Assembly: GCF_031845265.1 (NCBI RefSeq)
Contig: NZ_JAVRBG010000003.1
Coordinates: 124,001-188,000 of the forward strand
Source: Mesonia ostreae
GTDB lineage: Bacteria > Bacteroidota > Bacteroidia > Flavobacteriales > Flavobacteriaceae
DNA: 64,000 bases
Reading direction: 5' to 3'
Part shown: positions 1 through 9,210 of the stretch, piece after piece
Layout of the letters: each line of letters starts with the position of its first letter
Numbering within the stretch: the first letter of the stretch is position 1
The notes under the pieces: generated by a model
Seen by the model: the letters and a program-made list of their open reading frames with translations, nothing else
What the model was told of the DNA's origin: nothing
Database searches by the model: none
Position numbers and translations under genes: made by a program

Positions 1-1399
1 GAACTTCCGTTTCAAAAACCAAAACATCGGGTCTTCTCGCCGAAAACCGCTGATCGTCTGTCATGTATTTTCTAGGTGTAAATCCCATCTTAATATCTTC
101 AGAATAAGGAACTGGTTTTTTAGGATCACTTACAAACTCTATTTTTTCACTAGGTTTTGGTAAGGTATGTAAACTTTCATTTTCCCCTAAATAGTATTTT
201 TTAGTCAAAGCTTTTTTTGGAGGCCAGTTCTCGTAAGTTTTCCACTCCCTTAAACCAGTATCGTACATGGTTGCTTCGGCTAAAGCAGGTTCTGTCCCTT
301 TTCCATTTCCTTTTAAAAAATGATTAAAGAAAGGAGTTTCTATATTTTTCTGATACTTAAGCGAAATATCATCTCCAAAATAAACATTTCCTATGGCCTG
401 TCTTTTCTTATTTCTTGCCCAATCTCCGTGACTCCAAGGCCCAAAAACAAGCGTGTTGTAGTTTTTGTTGTTAGCTTCAATACTTTTATAGGTTTCAAAA
501 GGCCCATAAAGATCTTCCGCATCAAAAAGTCCACCTACCGTCATCACTGCAGGCTTAATTTTCACCTTGCTTAAATGCTGAATTATCCCCCTTTTCTGCC
601 AAAAATCATCGTAATTAGGATGATTTTTTAGTTGCTGCCAAAAAATATTATCTTCTTTATAATATTCGTCTAATTGACTAATAGGTGTGTGATCTAAGAA
701 AAATTGGTACTGATCTTTACTTTTTAGATCTGGAAACTTAAACCAAGCTTTGTCTGTTGGTCCTTCTTGCTGATATCCAAAAAGGGCAGTCGCTCTCCAA
801 TAACTTAGCATATAAGCGCCGTTGTGGTGAAAATCATCGAAAAAGAAATCTCCAATTGAAGCTTGTGGAGAAGCTGCCTTTAAGGCTGGATGTTCAGAAA
901 GTAACGAATACGTGGCATAAAAACCAGGATACGAAATTCCCCAAGTTCCCACTTTTTGATTGTTGTTATCTACCTTATTTATTAGCCATTCAATAGTATC
1001 GTAAGTATCACTGGCTTCATCTACTTGTTTCCCTTTTTTATTTGGAATGTAAGCCCGCATATTGTCATAAATTCCTTCACTCATCCAGCGTCCGCGTACA
1101 TCTTGATAGACAATAATATTTCCCTCTTTCATTAAAAATTCATTAGGCCCCACTTTAGATCGAAATTGATCTTTCCCATAAGGACGAGAACTGTAAGGCG
1201 TTCTCTGCATTATTATGGGATACTTATGTGATTTGTCTTTAGGCGAGTAAATCGTGGTGTGCAATTTAACGCCATCACGCATCTCAATATTTACTTCTTG
1301 TTTGCTGTAATGCTCTTTAATTTGGTATTCCTCGTCTTGTGCCGATAGATTGAAAACTGAAAAGAAAACGAGTAGAGATAAATAATAAATTGACTTCAT
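1..1399 (-). CDS. CocE/NonD family hydrolase (X-Pro dipeptidyl-peptidase S15-like), partial
   Basis: The gene runs off the left edge of the window, so the C-terminal part is missing. The reading frame is open from ATG at 1399 to base 2. The protein starts with a signal peptide of about 21 residues (MKSIYYLSLLVFF...LSAQ), so it is exported. The alpha/beta-hydrolase core carries the nucleophile motif GISYPG (Ser about residue 156), then GGLFDAED with the probable acid and GPWSHG with the probable catalytic His. This is the S15/CocE triad arrangement. The early segment with DGVKLHTTIYSP and QRTPYSS also fits CocE/NonD hydrolases. Family members cleave X-Pro dipeptides or acyl/ester bonds; the substrate cannot be told here. 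It stands alone behind a repeat element that separates it from dsbD. Confidence 0.88.
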   Translation of the reverse strand, partial: MKSIYYLSLLVFFSVFNLSAQDEEYQIKEHYSKQEVNIEMRDGVKLHTTIYSPKDKSHKYPIIMQRTPYSSRPYGKDQFRSKVGPNEFLMKEGNIIVYQDVRGRWMSEGIYDNMRAYIPNKKGKQVDEASDTYDTIEWLINKVDNNNQKVGTWGISYPGFYATYSLLSEHPALKAASPQASIGDFFFDDFHHNGAYMLSYWRATALFGYQQEGPTDKAWFKFPDLKSKDQYQFFLDHTPISQLDEYYKEDNIFWQQLKNHPNYDDFWQKRGIIQHLSKVKIKPAVMTVGGLFDAEDLYGPFETYKSIEANNKNYNTLVFGPWSHGDWARNKKRQAIGNVYFGDDISLKYQKNIETPFFNHFLKGNGKGTEPALAEATMYDTGLREWKTYENWPPKKALTKKYYLGENESLHTLPKPSEKIEFVSDPKKPVPYSEDIKMGFTPRKYMTDDQRFSARRPDVLVFETEV

Positions 1400-1484
1400 T
1401 TTTATAGTATAATTTTTATTTCTTAAAGATATTAATAATCTTGAAAAATGGGCTTTTTTACCGAATTGTTTATGGGTTAAAATG

Positions 1485-1648
1485 AAAAAGAGGCTGTTTA
1501 AAAAGTCCATTTTTGTCAACCTGAACCTGCCGGTACCATTCAGACGGGTTTGATTCAAATTCCTATATTAATTTTTGAATCAATATGAGAAGATTCTGAA
1601 ATAAATTCAGAATGACAGTTTTAAAGACTTTTTAAACAACCTCTTTTT
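1485..1648. repeat. MITE-like element with 23-bp terminal inverted repeats
   Basis: A left arm at 1485-1507 (AAAAAGAGGCTGTTTAAAAA + GTC) is matched by the reverse complement of 1626-1648 at 22 of 23 positions. Between the arms lies a copy of the dispersed CCTGAACCTGCC...GGGTTTGATTCA repeat and partly self-complementary sequence (GTCAacCTGAA against TTCAGaaTGAC), so the whole element can fold on itself. It has no coding capacity. The layout resembles a miniature inverted-repeat element. No second complete copy is in the window and I did not see a clear target-site duplication. Confidence 0.6.
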
Positions 1649-1676
1649 TTCTTCCGTTAGGAATATAATTCAGGAT

Positions 1677-3722
1677 TTACTCTTTATAATTACCTAAACC
1701 TTCTTTTAGCCAAGCTTCATATTCATCTACATCTGGCATATAGGAAGCGGGCGTGTTTAGCATTTCCTCTTTACTATTCAATAAAACATAATAAGGTTGT
1801 GCATTTACTCCGTATTTTTCAATTTGGAAATCACTCCACTTATTTCCAATCGTGCGTATTCGTTTTCCAGTAGTTTCGCTAGTGTACTGCTCTTCTTTAG
1901 GTAATTTCTTTTGAATATCTACATATAACGAAATCAATACGACATCATTTTTTAGTTTTCCTAAAATTTGCGGCTCACTCCATACACGTTCTTCCATCTT
2001 ACGACAGTTGATACAAGCTTTTCCCGTAAAGTCGATCATTGCTGGCTTGCCAACCTTTTTTGCATAAGCCATTCCTGCTTCATAATCTGTAAAAGCTAGA
2101 ATATCATGCGGACCTAATTCTGCGTGCTCGGGAAAATCTCCTTGACTATAGCTTGCACCTCCGCCACCTGTTTTGGTAAATCCAACTCCGTAAGGAGATT
2201 CACTATAATTCATTGGAGGTGGGAAACCGCTAATTATCTTTAATGGCGCTCCCCAAAGTCCTGGAATTAAGTAAATGACAAAGGTTAATACCACCAATCC
2301 AAATCCTAATCTACCTACAGAAATGTGTTTTACAGGGGAGTCGTGCGGCATACTTATTTTTCCGAAGAGGTATAACACCAAGGTAGAGAAAACAGCAATC
2401 CAAATCGCTAAAAATACTTCTCGCTCTAACCAATGCGCATCCAAAACTAAATCGGCTTGCGATAAGAATTTAAAGGCTAAGGCTAGTTCTAAAAATCCTA
2501 AAACTACTTTTACGGTATTTAACCATCCTCCAGATTTTGGTAAAGAATTCATCCATCCTGGTAACATAGCAAATAGCACAAACGGAATAGCAATTGCTAA
2601 GGAGAAACCTAACATTCCTACGATAGGTGCAATTCCTCCTTTAGAAGCCGCTTCTACCAATAGAGAACCCACAATTGGTCCTGTACAACTAAACGATACA
2701 ATCGCTAAGGCCAAAGCCATGAAGAAAATTCCTGCAATTCCTCCTTTATCGGCTTGTTTGTCTACTTTATTGGCCCAAGAATTGGGCAGCATAATTTCAA
2801 AAGCTCCTAAAAAAGAAGCGGCAAATATGATTAATATGACAAAGAATATAATATTAAAGGTGACACTTGTGGAAAGTGCATTTAAGGCATCTGCGCCAAA
2901 AATAGCGGTTACAAGCGTTCCTAATACCACATAAATTACAACGATAAAAAATCCGTAAAGCAAAGCATTTCTTATTCCTCTAGCTTTGGTTTTACTTTGT
3001 TTGGTAAAGAAACCAACCGTCATAGGAATCATTGGGAAAACGCAAGGTGTTAATAAGGCTACAAAACCAAAGAGAAAAGCAACCCAGAATACGGTAAAAA
3101 TACCACGGTCTACTTTTGCTTCTTCTTTTTGTAATTTTTCTGAAACTACAGGCTTATCATTTGCATCTGCATCTTTTGATACCGCTTTTGCACCCCCTCT
3201 AATTTGATAGGCTTCAAAATCATCAAAATTGGTGAAGACCTTTGCAGTTTTGTCTTTGATATTAAATACAAAGTAGTACTCCTCATTGATACAAACCTCT
3301 TTACAAATTTGATAAAAAATTTGAGCTTTAATCAAACCTAAGTCTTCATCAACCAACTTTATTCTTTGCGTAAAAGTAGCTTCTTCTGCAAAATACACTT
3401 CATCTACCCCAAAGATATCATTGTAGGCTCTAGCCGTTTCGCTTTCTTTTGCATCTCCTTCTAATACATAATTCTCTTCGGCATCTACATACTCAAACAT
3501 CATAGGGATGGGACCTCCATCTGGCGTATACTGAGAATAAATATGCCATTCATCCTCAATTTCTGCCTCAAAAATCAATTCATATTCTTGGTCTGAAATT
3601 TGTTTTACGCTTCCCTCCCATTTAGCCGGACTTTTAATATCTTGAAGTCCAGAGCCCGGAATTTGAGCAAAAGTTTGACCAATGCTTAATAAAGCAATGC
3701 ATAGGGTTAAAAATAGTCTCAT
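1677..3722 (-). CDS. dsbD: Protein-disulfide reductase DsbD
   Basis: DsbD family, 681 aa. It passes electrons from cytoplasmic thioredoxin across the inner membrane to periplasmic thiol proteins and cytochrome c maturation. A signal peptide (about residues 1-20) precedes an N-terminal DsbD-alpha domain with the pair C140/C144. A multi-span membrane domain (about 205-500) holds the two conserved cysteines in LLTPCVFP (C227) and SFSCTGP (C346). A C-terminal thioredoxin fold has the CINC active site (C570, C573). All three cysteine pairs are present, so the protein should be functional. The gene overlaps the end of tilS by 4 bp (ATGA), so the two are probably translationally coupled. Confidence 0.93.
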   Translation of the reverse strand: MRLFLTLCIALLSIGQTFAQIPGSGLQDIKSPAKWEGSVKQISDQEYELIFEAEIEDEWHIYSQYTPDGGPIPMMFEYVDAEENYVLEGDAKESETARAYNDIFGVDEVYFAEEATFTQRIKLVDEDLGLIKAQIFYQICKEVCINEEYYFVFNIKDKTAKVFTNFDDFEAYQIRGGAKAVSKDADANDKPVVSEKLQKEEAKVDRGIFTVFWVAFLFGFVALLTPCVFPMIPMTVGFFTKQSKTKARGIRNALLYGFFIVVIYVVLGTLVTAIFGADALNALSTSVTFNIIFFVILIIFAASFLGAFEIMLPNSWANKVDKQADKGGIAGIFFMALALAIVSFSCTGPIVGSLLVEAASKGGIAPIVGMLGFSLAIAIPFVLFAMLPGWMNSLPKSGGWLNTVKVVLGFLELALAFKFLSQADLVLDAHWLEREVFLAIWIAVFSTLVLYLFGKISMPHDSPVKHISVGRLGFGLVVLTFVIYLIPGLWGAPLKIISGFPPPMNYSESPYGVGFTKTGGGGASYSQGDFPEHAELGPHDILAFTDYEAGMAYAKKVGKPAMIDFTGKACINCRKMEERVWSEPQILGKLKNDVVLISLYVDIQKKLPKEEQYTSETTGKRIRTIGNKWSDFQIEKYGVNAQPYYVLLNSKEEMLNTPASYMPDVDEYEAWLKEGLGNYKE

Positions 3723-5029
3723 GAAATAAGGTTAAATTTAAGTATAGTTTGAGTTGGTTGTATTTTGTAACGTTCGTCGGTTCTATGGTTTACTATCCAG
3801 ATAATATCTGATTCATTACATAAAACCCAGATCTTTTCTTTTTCCGTTACCGGAATTTTTTCATCGATGAGAAAATCGCTAATTTTCTTTTTCCCTTTCA
3901 TCCCAAAAGGATAAAAATAATCCCCTGGTTTCCACTTTCTCAATTGGAGCGGGAATTTAAGAAGTTCTTTTGGAAAATAAGCAGTATTCTTAGTTTTCTC
4001 TTCTATTCTTTCTACTTTCTTCTGTTTTAAAATACCTAAGGAAAAATTTAAATCTTGCTGACAATTCACTAAAAAAGAATTTTCCTCTTTCGGTTTCTCT
4101 TTTATTGCTTCTAAAATAAGCACTTCCCTATCTTTTACTAACTGATGCGTGTTAGAAAAAACGCGTTTTCCAGATTGTGCTTCCAAAAGTAAATGCACAT
4201 CTTCCCATTCCGTAAAGTCAAAATCTTTTAGCAATTGATATAACACTGCTTTAGAATTTGGAATCTTTTTTAACTCGTGAATATCTAATTCATATCCTCT
4301 AAAGGTTTCTCTTACGATTTTGGAATATAAAAGCGCTGTATAATCTTCTAATAAAGCCTCAGATTCTTGTAAATGCGTCTGAGTTTTCAAAAAGGATGAA
4401 ATCACTTGTGGGTTTTCCTCTTTTAAAATAGGATAAACCACATTTCTGATTTTGTTCCGTAAATAAACACTGGACTGGTTACTAGCATCTTCTCGCCATT
4501 TAATGTCGTTTTCTTTAGCAAAAACTTCAATTTCTTCTCTCGAAAAAACCAACAATGGTCTAACTACAAGCTGATTGTTTTCAGGAATTCCTGAAAGTCC
4601 AATAAGTCCCGTTCCTCTCATTAAGTTGATAAAAAAAGTCTCCAAACTATCATTGGCGTGATGCGCCGTTAATAAACTTTGATAGTTCTCTTGAGCACAC
4701 AATTCTTCAAACCAAGCATAACGCAAATCACGCGCTGCCATTTGGATGGAAATCTTGTGATCTTCTGCAAATTTATCAGTATCAAAATGTTGTAGATGAA
4801 AAGGACAATCCAATTGCTGTGCTAGTTTTTCTACAAAAGCTTCATCGGCATCACTTTCTTTTCCGCGTAAACGAAAATTACAATGTGCGAATGCAAAATC
4901 TATTTGAGAATGCCGAAGCAAATGAGCCAAAACTACACTATCTACCCCACCACTAATGGCCAAAACAACTTTTTGAGAAGTTAGGGAAGGAAAATTTTCT
5001 TCGATATGTTTAGAAAAACGGTGTTGCAT
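3719..5029 (-). CDS. tilS: tRNA(Ile)-lysidine synthase TilS
   Basis: 436 aa. TilS attaches lysine to C34 of the tRNA-Ile with anticodon CAU, using ATP, which switches its decoding from AUG to AUA. The N-type ATP pyrophosphatase P-loop SGGVDS is at residues 26-31. The N-terminal catalytic half is followed by a linker and a C-terminal TilS domain (about 360-436, with the LRKWKPGDYFYPFGMKG segment). Length is usual for the family. The start ATG at 5029 gives the expected short lead before the P-loop. It probably forms an operon with dsbD, which it overlaps by 4 bp; pabB lies 65 bp upstream on the same strand. Confidence 0.94.
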   Translation of the reverse strand: MQHRFSKHIEENFPSLTSQKVVLAISGGVDSVVLAHLLRHSQIDFAFAHCNFRLRGKESDADEAFVEKLAQQLDCPFHLQHFDTDKFAEDHKISIQMAARDLRYAWFEELCAQENYQSLLTAHHANDSLETFFINLMRGTGLIGLSGIPENNQLVVRPLLVFSREEIEVFAKENDIKWREDASNQSSVYLRNKIRNVVYPILKEENPQVISSFLKTQTHLQESEALLEDYTALLYSKIVRETFRGYELDIHELKKIPNSKAVLYQLLKDFDFTEWEDVHLLLEAQSGKRVFSNTHQLVKDREVLILEAIKEKPKEENSFLVNCQQDLNFSLGILKQKKVERIEEKTKNTAYFPKELLKFPLQLRKWKPGDYFYPFGMKGKKKISDFLIDEKIPVTEKEKIWVLCNESDIIWIVNHRTDERYKIQPTQTILKFNLIS

Positions 5030-5030
5030 T

Positions 5031-5096
5031 CAACCTAGGTACTTTTTTCGCTTTTCAAAGATAGCATTTCCCCACAAAACTTAAGCAACCTAGGTT
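5031..5096. repeat. Short direct repeat bounding the pabB-tilS spacer
   Basis: CAACCTAGGT at 5031-5040 recurs at 5086-5095, the second copy extended to AACCTAGGTT, a perfect 10-bp palindrome that overlaps the pabB stop codon (TAA at 5097-5095). The two copies flank the intergenic spacer. The function is unknown. Confidence 0.45.
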
Positions 5097-6381
5097 ACAC
5101 ACTTATGGCTTTCTTTAAAGCTTTAACTTTTACCAAACATTCTTCGTATTCGTTCTCAGGAATCGACTGTATGGTAATCGCACTGCCCACCGAGCAAGAG
5201 GTGTATTTTTTAGTTGCATTATATAAAATGGTGCGAATAATAACGCTAAAATCGAAATCCCCTTCTGGCGTAAAATAACCAATACTTCCGCTATAAAGTC
5301 CGCGTTTAGTGGTTTCTAATTCTTCAATAATTTTCATTGCTGAAATTTTTGGCGCGCCTGTCATACTTCCCATTGGGAAAGTGGTTTGAAGCACTTCCAC
5401 CGGAGTCACATCTTCTCTTAATTGAGAGGAAACGGTAGAAATAAGCTGATGCACTTGTTTAAAACTATACAAACCGCAAAGTTCCTCTACGTTTACGCTT
5501 CCGCGGAAAGCAGTTTTGGAAAGGTCATTGCGCACCAAATCTACAATCATCACATTTTCGGCAACCTCTTTAGGGTCATTTTTAAGATTTTCCTTTAATT
5601 TCTCATCTTCTTTAGGTTCTTCCAAACGCTTGGCGGTTCCTTTAATAGGCTGGGAAATCACTTTATTTCCTTGTTTTTTTATGTAACGCTCGGGGCTCGC
5701 ACTCAACGCATAATGATCTTCTAAGCGCAAAAATGCAGCAAAAGGGGCTTTAGAGATCGTATTGAGTTTTAAATAGCTTTGCAGCGGATTTATTTCTTGA
5801 TTTTCTAGATAAAATTCTTGACAGAAATTGGCTTCATAAATATCGCCCCGCTGAATATGTGCTTTCATCTGCTGCACTTTTTCTATATATTCTTCCGAAG
5901 AAAAACGTGCCTTGAGCGCAGTGGTTTTTTTATGCGTTGGTGGGTTAATCTCTAAAGAACAAATATGCACAAAATCGGTTTCCATCTCGTCATCAACCAT
6001 ATTTAGGTAAAGAAATTCAGCTGAATTTCCCATGATACGTATAATTTTTTTAGGTTGAAAAAAATACAAATCAGGAAAATCAAGCCCGTCAAAATTATTG
6101 GACTTTAAATTTTCTGTATCTTCTTTAAGGTCGTAAGTAAGGTAACCAAAAAGGTAATCTTTGGTGGTAGACTGGTATTCTTCAAGTTTTTCAAAAGCCT
6201 GTTGCGTATCGGTTTTTAAAGCGGTAAAAGCATCTACTGCCAGAATTGCTTCGTAGTTTATTTGATCATTGTAGGCATTAGAATCTAACCAAATAATTTC
6301 TTCAAACGCTTGGCTCCATTGCAATACTTGCGCTTTAAAAACGCTCGTATCTTTTAGGCTGAATGTTTTATAGGTCCGCAA
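5095..6381 (-). CDS. pabB: Aminodeoxychorismate synthase component I (PabB)
   Basis: 428 aa, chorismate-binding fold. PabB aminates chorismate to 4-amino-4-deoxychorismate for folate synthesis, with ammonia from a PabA glutaminase that is not in this window. The motif PIKGT at 245-249 has Lys247, the PabB-type residue; anthranilate synthase has PIAGT. IVDLVRNDLSK and GSMTGAPK are the conserved chorismate-site motifs. The start is TTG at 6381: the preceding in-frame codon is the TAA stop of the upstream reductase, and the next in-frame ATG is about residue 117, inside the fold. The frame is therefore shared with the upstream gene across a single stop codon. Confidence 0.9.
   Translation of the reverse strand: MRTYKTFSLKDTSVFKAQVLQWSQAFEEIIWLDSNAYNDQINYEAILAVDAFTALKTDTQQAFEKLEEYQSTTKDYLFGYLTYDLKEDTENLKSNNFDGLDFPDLYFFQPKKIIRIMGNSAEFLYLNMVDDEMETDFVHICSLEINPPTHKKTTALKARFSSEEYIEKVQQMKAHIQRGDIYEANFCQEFYLENQEINPLQSYLKLNTISKAPFAAFLRLEDHYALSASPERYIKKQGNKVISQPIKGTAKRLEEPKEDEKLKENLKNDPKEVAENVMIVDLVRNDLSKTAFRGSVNVEELCGLYSFKQVHQLISTVSSQLREDVTPVEVLQTTFPMGSMTGAPKISAMKIIEELETTKRGLYSGSIGYFTPEGDFDFSVIIRTILYNATKKYTSCSVGSAITIQSIPENEYEECLVKVKALKKAISV
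5499..5508. repeat. TTCCGCGGAA palindrome, copy 1
   Basis: HIP1-like 10-mer inside pabB (context GCTTCCGCGGAAAGC). In the gene's frame it is part of Phe-Arg-Gly-Ser. Confidence 0.7.
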
Positions 6382-6924
6382 TTAACTCTCTATTTCTTGT
6401 AAAAAATTAGATAAGGTATCAATGATTCCTAATTGCAAAGTTTCATCGGTTACTTTAAGCTTTTCTAAGTCAAAATTTTCATTGAAGTAAGGAAAGCTAA
6501 AACTTGCAACCACTTCAGCACCAAATTTTGGTAAAATAAATTCTGTGTATTCTAAAGCTGAAGCCGCGCCTTTGCTCCCTGTAGAAGTACTCATAAGCAA
6601 TACTTTTTTGTTGCTTAAAAATTGACGATCTAATCGAGAAAGCCAGTCGATCACATTTTTAAAAAAACTAGACACCGTAGCATTGTGTTCATTTACAGAA
6701 ATGATGAGCGCCTGTGCAAGATCTATCTTATTTTTGAGGCGGGTAACATTTAAAGGAATACCGTCATTCTTTTCTATATCGTAACTATAGATAGGAAGCT
6801 CAAAATCTATTAACCGAATGATCTCTACCTCGTGATCTACAATTTGATTCGCCACCGTGGCAACCAATTGATGATTTATTGAAACGGTACTAGCCGATCC
6901 TGCAAAAACTAAAATTTTACCCAT
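6382..6924 (-). CDS. NADPH-dependent FMN reductase family protein
   Basis: 180 aa with a flavodoxin-like fold. The N-terminal FAGSASTVSINHQL loop matches the FMN phosphate-binding loop of NAD(P)H:FMN/quinone reductases. The central NEHNATVSSFFKNVIDWLSR segment is also typical of this family (the usual motif is PEYNxSxPxxLKNxIDW). It probably reduces free flavin, quinones or chromate-like acceptors in the cytoplasm; the substrate is unknown. The stop codon TAA (6384-6382) is followed immediately and in the same frame by the TTG start of pabB, so the two are almost certainly co-transcribed. It is divergent from a LysR gene (96 bp spacer). Confidence 0.85.
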   Translation of the reverse strand: MGKILVFAGSASTVSINHQLVATVANQIVDHEVEIIRLIDFELPIYSYDIEKNDGIPLNVTRLKNKIDLAQALIISVNEHNATVSSFFKNVIDWLSRLDRQFLSNKKVLLMSTSTGSKGAASALEYTEFILPKFGAEVVASFSFPYFNENFDLEKLKVTDETLQLGIIDTLSNFLQEIES

Positions 6925-7020
6925 AAGATTGTAAAAAAGCTTAAAATAACTGCATTTTAATGGATTACGAAAACTATTTCTTTTAAAAAATCCTTAATTT
7001 TAGCTTTCTAATTCTAAGCA

Positions 7021-7911
7021 ATGGATTTTAGATTACGTGTTTTTAATGAAGTAGTAAAAACCTTAAGTTTTTCTCAGGCTTCCAAAAATTTATACCTCTC
7101 TCAACCAGCGGTTTCCAAACACATTAAAGAATTGGAAATGAAATATGAGGTAAAGCTTTTTGAGCGGCAAAAGAATAGCATTAAAATTACTTCTGCAGGA
7201 CAGGATCTCTTTTTTTATGCTGAAAAAATTCTCAACCTTTATCATGAAGCCGAAAATCATTTTTTAGCACTTCAAGAAAAATTACCTAAAAAAGTGAAGA
7301 TTGGCGCAAGTACGACCATCGCTCAGTATATTGTACCTCCTTCTTTGGCAGAATTAAAAAAGAATTTTCTGGACACCGAGTTTTCTCTTATCAATGATAA
7401 TTCTACTCAGATTGAAAAAAAAATTGAAAAACACGAACTTTCATTTGCGCTTATTGAAGGAAACAATCACAACCCCTTATTGACTTACGAGAAGTTTTTG
7501 GATGATGAGTTGGTGTTGGTTACTTCCTCTCGCAACAACTTAGCTGCTTCAATCTCATTAGAAGAGCTGATTCAACTTCCTTTAGTTATTAGAGAAGAAG
7601 GCTCTGGCACACGATCTATTTTAGAAAATCGTTTGGCTAAAGCCGGAATTCGAAAAAAAGACCTTAACATCGATATGATTTTGGGTAGCACCGAAAGTAT
7701 CAAGTCTTATTTGTATGCTACGCCTAGTTATGCTTTTGTTTCTATCTCTTCTGTTTTTGATGATTTAAGACATCAGCAATTGCAAATAATTGATATCGAA
7801 AATTTTGAAATCAAACGGCCATTATATTTTGTTCGTCTTCAAGGAGAGCGTTCCTTATTTTTTGATAAAATTAAAAAATTTTTCTATTCAACCCATAACA
7901 ACAGGTTATAA
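7021..7911 (+). CDS. LysR family transcriptional regulator
   Basis: 296 aa. The N-terminal winged helix (about residues 1-60, with SFSQASKNLYLSQPAVSKHI as recognition region) is followed by a periplasmic-binding-like effector domain (about 90-290). This is the standard LysR layout. The next gene, 69 bp downstream on the same strand, encodes a YeiH-family exporter; pairing of a CysB-like LysR gene (YeiE type) with yeiH is common in bacteria, so it probably controls that gene and itself. The effector is not evident. Whether it also controls the divergent FMN reductase operon is open. Confidence 0.9.
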   Translation: MDFRLRVFNEVVKTLSFSQASKNLYLSQPAVSKHIKELEMKYEVKLFERQKNSIKITSAGQDLFFYAEKILNLYHEAENHFLALQEKLPKKVKIGASTTIAQYIVPPSLAELKKNFLDTEFSLINDNSTQIEKKIEKHELSFALIEGNNHNPLLTYEKFLDDELVLVTSSRNNLAASISLEELIQLPLVIREEGSGTRSILENRLAKAGIRKKDLNIDMILGSTESIKSYLYATPSYAFVSISSVFDDLRHQQLQIIDIENFEIKRPLYFVRLQGERSLFFDKIKKFFYSTHNNRL

Positions 7912-7939
7912 CCCATCACAATGTTTGTTGAGTAGCCTC

Positions 7940-7977
7940 TGTTTATTTCCCCGTCCTTTGTAGGGATAAAATAAACA
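7940..7977. promoter_or_regulatory. Inverted repeat just upstream of the YeiH-family gene
   Basis: TGTTTATTT (7940-7948) and AAATAAACA (7969-7977) are exact inverted repeats, with CCC/GGG pairing possible further in. The structure ends 3 bp before the ATG at 7981. It could be an operator for the LysR regulator or a leader hairpin. Confidence 0.4.
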
Positions 7978-7980
7978 TAC

Positions 7981-8919
7981 ATGCTTAAAAATATAAACCC
8001 AATTTATGTAAAAGTAATTTTTGCACTTGCTGCGCTTTTGTGTTTAACGCCTTTTATCTCTTCTCCCATCGCCCTTTTAATGGGAATCATACTTACCAAT
8101 TTGCTCTTTAATCCTTTTCCTGCATTAACGGGCAAAACCGTAAAGTGGCTCCTAAAAATTTCGGTGGTAGGATTAGGTTTTGGTATGGACTTGAATAAAA
8201 GTTTAGAAGTAGGAAAAGAAGGTTTGCTACTTACCATTATCACCATTAGTACTACGTTAATTTTAGGATATTTTATAGGTAAACTTTTAAAATTGGATAA
8301 AGTAATCTCTTACTTAATTTCTTCTGGAACGGCAATTTGCGGTGGTAGCGCCATTGCAGCAGTATCAGCAGTGATTAAAGCTAAAGAAAAAGATATTTCT
8401 ATCGCGCTTGGGGTAGTCTTCTTTTTAAATGCGTTGGCCATTTTTATTTTTCCCGTTTTAGGACATCAATTGGGGTTATCCCAAAAAGATTTTGGTTTAT
8501 GGAGTGCCATCGCCATTCACGACACAAGTTCTGTTGTTGGTGCTGCATTAGCTTATGGAGAAGAAGCTCTAGATATTGCCGTTACTGTAAAATTAAGTAG
8601 AGCTTTATGGATTATTCCACTATCTATATTTTCTATGTTTTTGTTTAAAGGAAAATCCAATTCGATTAAAATTCCTTGGTTTATTTTACTATTTGTATTG
8701 GCAGTAATTGCTAATTCTTACCTTAATTTACCCGAATGGATGAGCTTCAACATTCCTGAAATTTCTAAACAGTTGTTGATTTTAACCTTATTTCTTGTAG
8801 GCGCCGGACTTACATTCGCATCCATTAGAGAAAGTGGAGCTAAACCCATAGTATTAGGAGTTTCACTTTGGGTAATTATCTCTGTTATTTCTTTGGGTTA
8901 TATTTTGTATGTAGTTTAA
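7981..8919 (+). CDS. YeiH/UPF0324 family putative sulfate exporter
   Basis: 312 aa, about ten predicted membrane helices. The conserved block SSGTAICGGSAIAAVSAVIKA followed by a long helix and AIAIHDTSSVVGAA is characteristic of the YeiH (UPF0324, Cons_hypoth698) family. Members are annotated as putative sulfate/sulfonate exporters or purine-like permeases; the transported compound is not firmly known. It lies directly downstream of a LysR regulator that probably controls it. Length is normal for the family. Confidence 0.88.
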   Translation: MLKNINPIYVKVIFALAALLCLTPFISSPIALLMGIILTNLLFNPFPALTGKTVKWLLKISVVGLGFGMDLNKSLEVGKEGLLLTIITISTTLILGYFIGKLLKLDKVISYLISSGTAICGGSAIAAVSAVIKAKEKDISIALGVVFFLNALAIFIFPVLGHQLGLSQKDFGLWSAIAIHDTSSVVGAALAYGEEALDIAVTVKLSRALWIIPLSIFSMFLFKGKSNSIKIPWFILLFVLAVIANSYLNLPEWMSFNIPEISKQLLILTLFLVGAGLTFASIRESGAKPIVLGVSLWVIISVISLGYILYVV

Positions 8920-9043
8920 TGAAGAAGATAGAACGCTTCGCTTTTAGATGATAGATGCTAGATTTGATTTCTTAAATATTAGTATTCAGATGTATTATCA
9001 AATCAAAAAGATAAAATAAAGACTATATAAAAATTTTGATTTA

Positions 9044-9090
9044 TCAACCTAACCTGCCCGAAGTGAATTTATTCAGGCGGGCTTGATTCA
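9044..9090 (+). repeat. Dispersed palindromic repeat (family A)
   Basis: Contains CAACCTAACCTGCCCG and, after 15 bases, CAGGCGGGCTTGATTCAG. It shares the CCTGCCCG/GGCGGGCTTG core with copies at 1516-1560, 39794-39845 and 42690-42744 (opposite strand). Confidence 0.65.
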
Positions 9091-9210
9091 GTTTATCCAT
9101 ATGATTTTAACGTCATATCATGAGATTAAGAAATAAATCTGCCAGAATGAATTCTTCTCATTTCTGCTCAATTTGACTACTTGAAGCTAGTTTGATATTT
9201 AAAACCATAA

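Noticed and set aside
320..996. Two short plus-strand open frames near the left edge
   Set aside because: Both are antisense to the CocE-type hydrolase, whose frame is open through the whole interval and shows the family motifs.
2275..2934. Long open frame (219 codons) on the plus strand
   Set aside because: It is antisense to dsbD over its whole length, has low-complexity composition rich in Lys/Pro/Ala from the complement of membrane segments, and no family signs.
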